DNA of 64,000 nucleotides from Amyelois transitella (taxonomy: Eukaryota > Arthropoda > Insecta > Lepidoptera > Pyralidae): positions 4,112,001 through 4,176,000 of the forward strand of contig NC_083517.1 in NCBI RefSeq assembly GCF_032362555.1, read 5' to 3'. Shown in pieces: positions 36,312-46,298 of this stretch. The translations under genes and the position numbers were made by a program. The stretch's first letter is position 1; each line of letters starts with the position of its first letter. The notes under the pieces are model-generated. The model worked only from the letters and a program-made list of their open reading frames with translations. It was not told the origin of the DNA and searched no databases.

Positions 36312-37666
36312 ATGCGTAAGATTGGGTGACGCGCAATATTTTAACCAACGTTAACGATTTTTATTCAAAAATGGAACCAACGCTCTAGACATCGGCGGTT
36401 TCTAGTGCGTAATCGATTAAGTGCAGTGCATTCGCGACAGTTTTTTTTTACCTATATTTGCGGGTCGACTCGATACATTTAAAATGTGTGCGTGTAACTA
36501 CTACTACTTAGTATTTTCTTAATATTTCTTTGAATTCCATTATTTCTTTATCATTCCATATCAAAAGGCACACCTTTTTATGAATGTTTCGAGTGATCTG
36601 TGATATTTATTTCGGATGTAATAAAATGCTGCAATTAGAGCCGAGGCAATATATACTCCATTTAAATAATGTAATAAGTACTGTCTAATCATAATGTTTT
36701 CATTTTTTATAATGGCATTTAAAGTTATGAAATTTTTCTCCTGTAAATTATGTTTACGTTAGAAAAAATATTAGTGAAATATTCCATAATGAATTTAAAA
36801 ATGTTTTATGCAAACGTCTGTTGCTATTTATGTTTACTAAAACATAAGCTGCTGTGGCGAATTATGGTAGCTATTTAACACAATTATTGTCATTCCTAAG
36901 TCTTTAACATTACCGGCAGTCGGACATACGCCAAAAATTATATCGTTTTGTTCGATTGGTTGGTAATGAGCTAAAGACAGACTGTAGAATCAAATGAGTG
37001 AGAGCTTGGAACGACTGTAGCAAGGCTGTGAAAACTGAAGTGTGCTTGACTGGTGAAGATTAATTAGCGATAATTAGCAAATAAATTAAATGGTTCACAC
37101 GGTAAAACTTGGTGTGGCGATTAACTTATATATAATTATACTATTGTTGTTGAACTTTGTCCAAACGTCCTAATCTGATCGTCCTAAAGCGACATGACTG
37201 CCTGAGTTAACTGTAATATTGTCAAATTAGATCCAATAGCCTACGTTCCATTACAAGGCAGAGCTCGGTAACATATAGTAGAGACTGATTTTGTATAAAT
37301 CTAAAACATAGTGATATGCTTATACCAAGGGAGCCGAAACTCCAGTTAAGAGTCTATATGAAAATGTTTCTTACCTAAGTTTAAAGCTTATGCATTGTAA
37401 AAATAGATGCTAAGAATTTAAAAGAGTAACTATTAATTATATTATTATTCAATTCAATAGTGTAAATGACTGTATTTTATGTAAATTAAGGTTAACGTTA
37501 AAATAATAAGTCAACTGTTTATTGTACAGCTTTATCCACTCTATTTGTAAAAAATATTAAGCCACTTTAAGATACTCATAATAATATCTAGTTGACTTGA
37601 ATCTAGTTGATGACGTATGTAAATTGTACAGAAATCATATCGCATTATACAAATTCTTCAAATAAA
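36312..37666 (+). other. Probable 3' UTR of the coiled-coil gene
   Basis: There is no open frame of note after the TGA at 36311. AATAAA signals occur at about 36,620 and at 37,661-37,666. If the distal one is used the 3' UTR is about 1.35 kb and ends close to the 3' end of the convergent kleisin gene. Confidence 0.45.
37661..37666 (+). terminator. Poly(A) signal AATAAA, distal, plus strand
   Basis: The canonical hexamer is the last on the plus strand before the convergent kleisin gene begins. It fits the end of the coiled-coil transcript; usage is inferred. Confidence 0.4.
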
Positions 37667-37701
37667 TTTGTTCATATCAAATGCTTGTTTCATTCAAATA
37701 G

Positions 37702-37707
37702 TTTATT
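37702..37707 (-). terminator. Poly(A) signal for the kleisin gene
   Basis: AATAAA on the minus strand lies about 130 nt past the kleisin stop codon. Another AATAAA overlaps the stop codon itself (37831-37836) and is probably too early to be the main site. Confidence 0.45.
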
Positions 37708-37834
37708 AGACAAACATAACATCACAAAACGAAAACATAACAAGACATAACAATTCAAACTAGTCGAAAGTAAACAAAAACTAAATTGTAATAGGTAGGT
37801 ACATATGTACTTCAAAATGAATAAAAAATGTTTA

Positions 37835-40800
37835 TTAATCAAATCTGGGTCCCAAAATAATATCTCTTATTTCCAAAGTCTCTGGATCTTTACGGACTAT
37901 AATAAAACCGTGATGTTTTAATTCTGTAAAAAAAGAAAAATAAAGTCTACACACATCACGTCTTTATCCCTTAAAGGATTGACATAATCATTAGTCATGA
38001 CTCAAAGGCCAATTTCTTTTTTGGAAAACTGATAGAATTGAGATTCCAAGATAGAGATAGGTTTGCTGGATCATCGCTTACAAAGGGACCCCATGTTTAT
38101 AAGACTCCCGTGATTAGATTTAACAGTCAGTGCGAGGAAAGAAGCAGCTATAGCAGAAAATGTTTTTTATTTACGAGACAAGACCCTGCGCTCCCTCTAT
38201 CGGCTTGCTTTTTGCAAATTTTGATGATTTATACTTACAGATGGCAGGCGATGCAATGTAGCTGCATTCCTTATTCGATACAGATTCAAAAATTATAAAA
38301 TTATATACGCATTGTACCTATCAGTAAAACAAATAATGTAAAAATTGATATTTTTACATTATTTTACATTATTTGTTAATAATTTTGCAGCCAATAAATT
38401 TTATATGAACGAAACCCTCCAGACCAGAAACTCAGGTCGTTAGTTTTGTTTTGACCAAAATACTGCTGGAACCAACAAATAAACAAAAAAAAGAAAGCGT
38501 TTGCTCAGGTACTTACTTAAAATAGAGCTGAAACAGCGAGCGGCGATCACATTTTTATATTCTTGTAAAATCGGTCCTCTGTTCATTAGGTACCACACAG
38601 TGATTGGTTGTTTGGGACCACGCTTTATGGCTTTCATGATTTTTGTCATAGTTCCTACTGTTCCCCATTGTTCGCTGTAACAGATAACATCATTAAGCTA
38701 ATTCAAAAGCAAGCAAGCTTAAGCTTTTATTAACATAAGCAGTACCTACTTAGCAGTGTAGAACTGCGAAGAAGAATACATATTTTTGTTTTTGCCTTCT
38801 TATCCGGCTGAATCATAATATTCATTATTCATAAGAATAGCTGCTTCTCTTCGCGGCTTTCTTTTACATTTACGTCCCGTTTACATCTTCATCACTCTGG
38901 AGAGGAGCCCCGGGTTAGCCCTTGACCACGTATGCTGGATTGGATGAGTCAGGTTTTACACCAAGCGACTCCCATCTGACCTCCCGTATTAGACATGCTT
39001 GTCACTTGTTTTTCCTCACCGTAAGAGTATTGGTTAGTTTTTAAACTAATGTACATAACTTCGAACATTATCAGTGGTTCAAGGCCGATGTGGGATTTGG
39101 ACCTTTGCCTTTATGCCAAAACGCATTTTAACCGGACACTTATCGATTCTACCACCGACGCTCATTTGACCTTTTCTGCGCGGCTTTATTCGCGTGTAAA
39201 TTGTGGCCTGATTTTTCTGATAATCTATCCTTTTTCTGATAATCCTCAAATCCGTTCCATATATCTTGCGTGACGGCTAAAGTGTATGCATTTATAATAA
39301 GAATGAAGTTACTGCCATAAGAAAGATTCAACCAAATGCAAGTTGCTATTACCGAATTTGTCTAATAGAATCCGTAGTCTTATCCGAGTCCCCTAAGGAC
39401 ACCTTCGTTCTATCTAAGCTCCCTAAAGGAGTTTCAGATCCCTCACTTCCACCTCTCTTTGCGGTCCTCTCCGTCAAGGATTCAGGATTTGTTTCAGTAA
39501 CGCGCGGTTCACATACATCCGCTAAGCCAGCCTGTTCCAACATGCTCAGAACAGTCCTCTGGGACTTGTTAGGAGATTTTGTGGGAGACTGCTGGTTCAA
39601 TGGGTGTGGTATGTTCTCTTTTTCTGCTTCTAGAACGTAAAAACTCTTGAAAAGTGACAACGAAATTATTGTAGGTATATATACTTATAAAAAGTGTTCC
39701 TGATAATCGGACCCGAGTAGAAAAAAACTAGCCCAAATCCTTAATCAATTTCAGACTTTTGGGCTAACAAATACATAAATCTTTCACTTACCTGCAGTAG
39801 CTACTTCTGCTTCAATAGCCAGCTGTTGACTCAGTCTGAATGATGCAAAATCTGAGGCTCGAAGTCTCTTACGCTGGATAGGAATAAAAGGTTATATTTT
39901 GACCTTGGTTTAATAAAAAAATAGGCAGCAATTACTTGAAAAATGCCTCTTACCGATAAAGTATCAACATCAGATTTCCTCTTTTCAGCCTGTGAGAGAG
40001 TGTCCAACTTTTGCGTCGGCATGTCTGATATATCAACTTCTATCTGTACAGGCTGTTCTGGTTGCATCGGTTGATCAATCAAAACCCCTGCCGCTTCTTT
40101 GGTAGTGTCCAATTCGCCCGGAGGCTCGACTTGTTGATCAACTGGTTGATGAGTTGGTTGAAGGACACCCTGAACTACGATTTCCTCCTCAATTCTTTCA
40201 AGAACCGATCTTTCGCGGGGTCGAAGCGATCTGTGTATTCTCGGTTCCTGAAAAAGGTTTCATCCCTTCGAATTCATTCATAAAATGCTAGGCTTTCCTG
40301 AGGCAGACATTGCAAACATCACGTAAGTAATTCATAGGTTAGCACCATACACAGGACATACATTTATGAACAACAATTCTCAATACCTACTCCGACACTT
40401 GAATTATCAACGCTTCGATTCTCAAACTCCAACGGTCAAACTCTACCCAGGTGATGTTTTTTCAAATGCACCGACACTTTCGACTTCAGAGTGCCAGAAC
40501 AAGACTAGTAACATCTCCAAAAAACTTTTCTTTTTGCGTTTGTTGGCCCTATTTCCTTGTCACGGTTTTGTTTGGTAGGTACAGAAAATTAACACAACAC
40601 AATTTTTCTTAAAACACAGTTTACATATCAATTTAAAAGTTCTAACCTCCATTTCCCTTTTGACGGCCAGTTGATTCGCAACAACTCCTAGATTCCTCAA
40701 AAACAGCCGAGTTATTGCGTTCGCAATGTTGTATTTAAATTTGTAACCGCCGTGCGCCGGCCTTCGGAAATACAAGTCTACGGGTAGTCTTAACTGGATC

Positions 40801-43800
40801 ACATCATCTGTAGGGTCCTGTAAAATGTATGAGGGTAGATGACAAAACTGTAAAAAAATACATAAAAAGAAAAATTGATTTTGGTAGAAATTTCCTAATA
40901 AGAAGGTAGAATGGATTTTCATTGAAACAAGAGGCGATAGATGACCCTATCATCGTAAATGGTCTTTATTACACATATATATTAACTTTTTTTAAATAAA
41001 CCAAAAATACATTAAAATATAAAAAAATTATTTATACTTCGCATCGTAATTCAACTGTGGGGTTATTAATTCTTGCATGCAGTATATTGGCGCTAATTTT
41101 CGTGTTCTTGTCAATTATCAATTTGTTCATGCGACGACGCTTTGTTGGTGGTTCTTCCAGCTCCTGGGATAAGAAGAAATAAATTTTATATCTTATAAAC
41201 TCTACCAACCGGAACTTTATAATCTACATTTATTAAACCCTCCGCAGATAATAAAAACTTGAAGGCATTTAAAAAAAATTGGTAAAAATTGTAATTTCCC
41301 GCGTTAAAATTTGATATAAAGGAGTTGTTTTATTTTGATTTCAAAGTGGTTTTACGTTTGTAGCCATTAAATTTCTTCATCTACTACTAGAAAGCTTCAA
41401 AAGAGTGCTTAAAATTGGTTACACACTTCTAGATAGTGGTCATAGAAGGACGCAATTGAAATAAAACATACAAAGCACTTCAAATCCAAACCAAAATTTA
41501 AGGCACCTGCAGTTCAATTTCAGCTGGTGGTTCTGGAATTGTCTGCATGCGCGAAATTTCTGCTTGTTCTTCAGTTACTATCGGCGCTTCAATCCTTGTA
41601 GGGTCAGGGGATGGTCTGTAACACGGAATATTACGCGTATATTTTTTAATCGTAAGAAATAAAGAAGTACCTACCTAAATAAATGAAATTTCTAACTCCA
41701 TATCCGCAACGCAGCGGACGCGGCTACTAGGATAGGTTATGCTAAGATTTCATCCACGAAGATCCACTTTTCATAATTTTACAAACTAAAAAAAGGCTGT
41801 TAACAGGAAAAGAATGGACAGTAGGCGGAAAATAATGAAAGTGGGATGTGGGATATTTTTCAATACCTACATGTGAATTTGCTTTTGCAGTGCAATAGAA
41901 AGTTATGCATAGCATTGTATTATAATATTCTCTAGTAATCTCTACTTTTATATGTTAACTTATTGAATTTAAATAAGGTATCTAAGTTTATCATTGACTT
42001 TATATTGTAACACTAGGATCTACATTTTTTTTTCTGAGAGTTAACTGTTACGAAAAAATACGATTGATATAAAAATGCCACATCTATTAATTGATTAGGT
42101 TTAATAAAAGATGTGGCGCAAAAAGTTAAAACTATTTTTTCAAATGTGATATTTTAGCGTCATTGTTGAAAAAAATAAGTACTAACTTATCTGTTTGGGG
42201 AACAGGAACAGGAATGTCAGGGATCGAGATTTCGGGAATTTCAGGAATTTCTGTACAAACATAAAAACTGGATACTTAATTCTTACGCTAAGGTAAATAA
42301 TATCTTCTTCAGAAATCTACTTGAACGTGTAAAAACTATCTGTCTTAGAAACTTCAACAGAGATGACCAATAGTAGCTACCAATAAAGAAACGAGTAGGT
42401 AGTTGTTAAGACTATGTCCAAGACTCTTGGGCCATTATAAGTCCCCCGAACCATTTGCCAATGTTGCCAATCGATTGTCATTTTTGAAAATAGAGCTGGT
42501 AGTGTTTCATCAATCAAAAATTTGGATAAGATAGGTAAAAGTAACCAATACTAAAGGAACTAAAAGTGCATTCCACTACGCACCTTTTATCTTACTTAAT
42601 ACCTTTTGATATGGTAAATATAGCAATAGCCTTTTAGTGAGTGATGTTACCAATGATTTTTTACCTAAATTAATTACGTAGGTTCCCGTAGGGATCGTGA
42701 GAATGTAAAAATGAAGTGTTTTTACATACCTTTTTCAAAATCGCCAGCAGCTAATAAATCTGGGTTGGTTGCTGAAATAACATTACGATAAATTAGAATT
42801 TTTTGAAGAATTTTTACCTTCACTTAATAGGTATTGAAATCTCTAAAGGCATAAAAGGCACGATCCTGGTGTCAGGTCAGGGTTGTATATAAATCCTCCT
42901 TATGAGGCAACCTTATAGGGATTCCATATTGGGACAAGGTTCAATTGCCTGAACGTGCAGTTTTTCTAACGAAGTTTCGATCTGCGTGCATCATAGGTAA
43001 TTTTTAATGAAATCTATCTATTACAAAATTACTTTCTCTGAAACCATTTAACAGTCAAGTTAGACTAGAAGGAACTCTGCAAGTAGGTAAGTATACAAAC
43101 ATTTACGAAACATAGTAAGGTCCAATTCCGCGGCAGCTTCCATTTGCAAGTCATGCGCCGCGAGGCGGCTCTTGTCGAGCTCGGACACGTCGAGCGCGGC
43201 GCCGCGCGCACTCAGCTGCTGCGCGGGCGCATCCGCGTGCAGCATGGTTTCTATTGTGCGGTCCACCAACAGCTGCAATGCTTGTCCCGGATGCTCTTCA
43301 CCGAATCCGTCCTGTGTAATAATTTCCCATTTTTTATATCTTAATGTCCCAGGATTTTAAGTCTTTTCGTAAGTAGACATATATCTAGCTAGTTCCTGTT
43401 CCTGTGAGTTGGGTGAGTGTTGAGTGAATTGTGGGGTAATAATTGAGTTAAAGATAAGGTTAAAGCAAAACATAAGGGCCACACTATCTAGTTCCCATGG
43501 ATGTCGTAAGAGGCAACAAACGGGAATACCGAAGCAATTTCTCATAGAGCCAATGTCAGCCAAAGCCAATGCAGAGAGATCCCCCTATTTCTCGAATCAA
43601 GGATGTTGATACCATTGCTAATGTTTTAAATCAAAAATTTTTTGCCATCTAAACATCTACACAAACAAAAGGTTTGTACTTACATTCGATGGCAGTTGAT
43701 AATCAGGTATTGCTGATTCTTTTAATGTTATATCTTGTATGTTATCCACTACATTTCCACTATTCTGTAAAAAAAACCTTTTTTATTATTTATATTAGTT

Positions 43801-44793
43801 GTAACACCAGTACTAGTAGGTTTATTTCTCAAAGAAATTGTTTTTATTGTTGAGTGGATATTCAGGCAGGTTTTTTTGGAAATATTACAAACCTGAATTA
43901 GTTGGGCTATTTGTTGCTCATTTTCAGGCTCCGGTACTACCTCTTGTGGTTGCTCAAGAATTAGTAAAGGCTGTAGGGCATGCTCATTCAATGTTACCTC
44001 TGCTATATGCCATCTGTTAAAAAAGAACAAAAAATAGAAAGGTGGCAAATATACATGCCACTATGACACAAAAATTGGGTCATGCTCAAAACAAGTTTTC
44101 TTGTATCCTAGGGCAGGTATTATGACGAATGCTAGTATATAGTGCCAATAATAGGTACAACCCCAACACCACAAGTGCCCCTTAGGGCAAGCAAGACACA
44201 TAATCAGTTTGAACTTCATTTTTCTTTAACTTTTTAAACTTTTTACCTGAAACTTTGTGTATATAGTAGAGAAGGTAAGGTACCTCTAATAAATACTTAC
44301 TTTTTATTGGCATGTCTGAATACGCTAGCGTTTGTCATACATAGATCAACTGAAATCAAAACAGATACAGAATTAAGAAATTATTTTGAAAACATCTTTA
44401 TTCATAATTTTTAAAACCTACATTATACAAAATTAACAACATACTTACCAAGATATAGAGAGACTTTTCGTTGATAAAGCCTCACAAGACCGCGCAATAG
44501 CTGAGAACTAAGACGAAGAGAAAACCTATTGACTGGCCGCCCGGATTCGTTTGTCATAACATGCAACAAATCGTCGCTGAAAGGTGTAAATCGTCATGAC
44601 ATCACTTAACATTTTTATAATTAATCAATAATAATATTTATAGCATACGTAATAAGTTTTACCATATTTTTCTAACATCGTGAGACCACACTTGTCTTTG
44701 CGATATCGTAGCAAAACGCTCCGGCCACGAATCAGCAAGCCAACACAAATAAAATCTTCCTCCTCTTTTTAACGACTCAGCCGGATAAAACAT
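37835..44793 (-). CDS. Rec8: REC8-like meiotic cohesin kleisin subunit, complete
   Basis: Sixteen exons chain in phase (high to low): 44663-44793, 44449-44576, 44301-44349, 43893-44013, 43684-43764, 43107-43311, 42732-42773, 42187-42250, 41507-41615, 41038-41163, 40647-40817, 39954-40247, 39792-39873, 39353-39629, 38517-38674, 37835-37923. They total 2,127 nt, or 708 residues. The N-terminus (MFYPAESLKRGGRFYLCWLA, then NRFSLRLSSQLLRGLVRLYQ) is the SMC3-binding domain of alpha-kleisins. The C-terminus (WGTVGTMTKIMKAIK through AARCFSSILKLKHHGF to LGPRFD) is the SMC1-binding winged helix. The middle is acidic and Pro-rich, with a KRRRMNKLIIDK block. The RFSLRLSSQL segment and ICDDLL resemble REC8 more than RAD21. 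The product would close the cohesin ring and hold sister chromatids together in meiosis until separase cuts it. An ExxR motif (EISR, residues 293-296) is one possible cleavage site. RAD21-like (RAD21L) remains an alternative. The donor after exon 10 (GTATAA) is weak. Confidence 0.88.
37950..38115 (-). mobile_element. Old SINE-like copy in kleisin intron 15
   Basis: Plus-strand remnants of the TATG-tailed family appear in order: ATCACGTCTTTATCCCTTAA, CAAAGGCCAATTTC, TAGAATTGAGATTCCAAGAT, CTGGATCATCGC and CCCATGTTTATAAG. The copy is highly diverged. It lies between the last two coding exons of the kleisin gene. Confidence 0.55.
38328..38377. repeat. AT-rich double hairpin in kleisin intron 15
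   Basis: AAATAATGTAAAAAT (38331-38345) is the exact reverse complement of 38350-38364. The 16-mer AACAAATAATGTAAAA (38328-38343) is also the exact reverse complement of 38362-38377. One left arm can therefore pair with either of two right arms. It is intronic and probably a microsatellite-like or MITE-derived sequence. Confidence 0.6.
38876..39190 (+). mobile_element. Dispersed repeat in kleisin intron 14 (SINE/LINE-derived)
   Basis: The block has GGAGAGGAGCCCCGGG, CTTGACCACGTATGCTGGAT, GGATGAGTCAGGTTTTACAC and CGACTCCCATCTGACCTCCC, a combination that I recognise as common lepidopteran repeat sequence. The ATCTCTCCGGAGAGGAGCCC segment at about 61,662 shares the GGAGAGGAGCCC core. Boundaries and orientation are uncertain because only one long copy is in the window. 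Confidence 0.45.
43476..43525 (+). mobile_element. Short 5' fragment of the TATG-tailed SINE-like family
   Basis: AGGGCCACACTATCTAGTTC and CCCATGGATGTCGTAAGAGG resemble the 5' region of the family (GGACCACTCCATCTCTTTCC and CCATGGATGTCGTAAAAGGC). The similarity then fades. It sits in kleisin intron 5/6, and the assignment is tentative. Confidence 0.35.
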
Positions 44794-44885
44794 TTTGAAA
44801 AAGCTTGATATTTTAAAAATTCCAATGAAATCCTCAATCGCATCGGTGATAAACCTTGTCTTGGGAAGGAGGGAATGGAATGGGA

Positions 44886-44904
44886 CGCCAAATTTCCCGC
44901 CAAA
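44886..44904 (-). promoter_or_regulatory. E2F-like site upstream of the kleisin gene
   Basis: On the gene's strand the sequence TTTGGCGGGAAA (44904-44893) matches the full E2F/DP consensus exactly. A second half-site, TTTGGCG, follows immediately (44892-44886). The pair lies about 95-110 bp upstream of the start codon, where a core promoter is expected. E2F control is established for many S-phase and cohesion genes in animals; its use here is inferred from the site alone. Confidence 0.5.
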
Positions 44905-45193
44905 TATTTTTAGTTATAATAAGTTTTAGGGACAGGCCAAGATCAAAACCCATGCTGCCTAATCGTTGGTTGTCGACTCTACACTAAAATGTGAACTGGA
45001 ATGGAAACTACATAATTACCTACTCATTATTCAGAATGATAAAATGATTTAGTATAAGCTTTTTTTTTTAAATCCGTGTGTTTAGACTGAAAAATGATTT
45101 CGAGTGACCTATTTTTTTTAAATCCGTTCTACCTTACGATTCGCCAAATCTTTTCCTGGAATTCCCTCCCCGCCCCTCATCTCTTTCCCGATA

Positions 45194-45845
45194 TATATGT
45201 CGCAGAGAAATGAGGATATCAGAGATTTCACGAAATCCCTAGGTATACCACGAAATCACGGAAGATGGTGAATATTATTACTATTTAATACATCTTCTTA
45301 CTAAAAAATTATTAGTGATATGACAAAATACTATACTTCAATCTAGTGATATATCATTTCACTCATCTAAATCTAGTAAAATAAAGAATAAAAAAGGTTC
45401 GTGCTTAGTCCTTTTAAAAGTACTTACAAAATTATTAACCTAATCTAACCTTTTTTTTACGTGTGGAAAGACCTTCGTCTACCCGGCCAGGTACGGGAAG
45501 TCGGACGGGTTATGTGGGGCTTGAACCCACTAAAACCATCGCCTACCGCTTCGTTGCCAGGAGCATTAAGCTGCGCTCATATTCGTGACGCGGCGGCCGC
45601 TTCCTTCCGCTCCCACTTGTGTCCGTTTGGGTAGAGAGAGGGAGAGAGATACATTGGACGATTTTTACTCGGAGGTTTCCGTTTTTCTGACATTTCACAA
45701 GATTTAATTTAATGAAACGACATTTCAGTGACTATTTTAGTAAGAAGGCGTCGTAAATAAGAATATTCAACATATGCTGTGATTTCGTGATATCCCTAGG
45801 GATTATAGGGAAATTTCTGGTTACTTCATTTTCCTGCGACATATA
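45194..45845. mobile_element. Inverted-repeat element, 66/67-bp arms, about 0.65 kb
   Basis: The left arm (45194-45259) begins TATATGTCGCAGAGAAATGA and ends CACGAAATCAC. The right arm (45779-45845) begins GTGATTTCGTG, continues CCCTAGGGATT, and ends CTGCGACATATA. Reverse-complementing one gives the other at roughly 80% identity over the whole arm. The 519-bp interior has no open frame. A fold-back or MITE-type DNA element is the simplest reading. Chance insertion of two copies of one repeat in opposite orientation is the alternative. It lies between the kleisin 5' end and the LRPPRC 3' end. Confidence 0.55.
45456..45665 (-). mobile_element. Possible tRNA-related SINE nested in the inverted-repeat element
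   Basis: This GC-richer block reads, on the minus strand, through GGCAACGAAGCGGTAGGCGA and GTGGGTTCAAGCCCCAC, reminiscent of a tRNA A box and B box (GGTTCAAGCCC against GGTTCGANTCC). It then continues with CCCGTACCTGGCCGGGTAGA. I recall similar blocks as repeats in moth genomes, but the window holds no second copy to confirm it. Confidence 0.35.
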
Positions 45846-46173
45846 CAACTTGGGGATTTTCAAGGCAAGGTATTATTCGAGTTGGCGTGAGGTATCATCT
45901 TGCTTAATACCTGACTGATTGAAGTTAAACGCCAAGGTTGAGATTATTTTTATAAAATATGTTTCCTTTTCCTTCCTTTCCTTCCTACTAAAGAAGCTTA
46001 GAACTAAATATCAGTCAAGTGAAAGGTTTGTCAACTTTATACTCTTATTATAATGATAAGTAGGTAAGTTTCGCTGGTAATTCTTTTTCTGTTGAGTTCC
46101 GTTGGCTGAGTTGGAAAAGGTTAAAGTCACATTTTTCCAAAATAAAATTGAAATCAAAATTATTAACTAATAA

Positions 46174-46179
46174 TTTATT
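46174..46179 (-). terminator. Poly(A) signal for the LRPPRC gene
   Basis: The minus-strand hexamer AATAAA lies about 120 nt past the LRPPRC stop codon, an ordinary distance for an insect 3' UTR. Confidence 0.5.
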
Positions 46180-46298
46180 TATAATTATAGACAGTTAGCA
46201 TTTGTACAACAAAAGGAATTTGAGACTTATAAAAAAACTACACACGAAATGAAAGTGGTTACAAGAGATACTACAAGTATGTGATAAATGCAAAAAAC

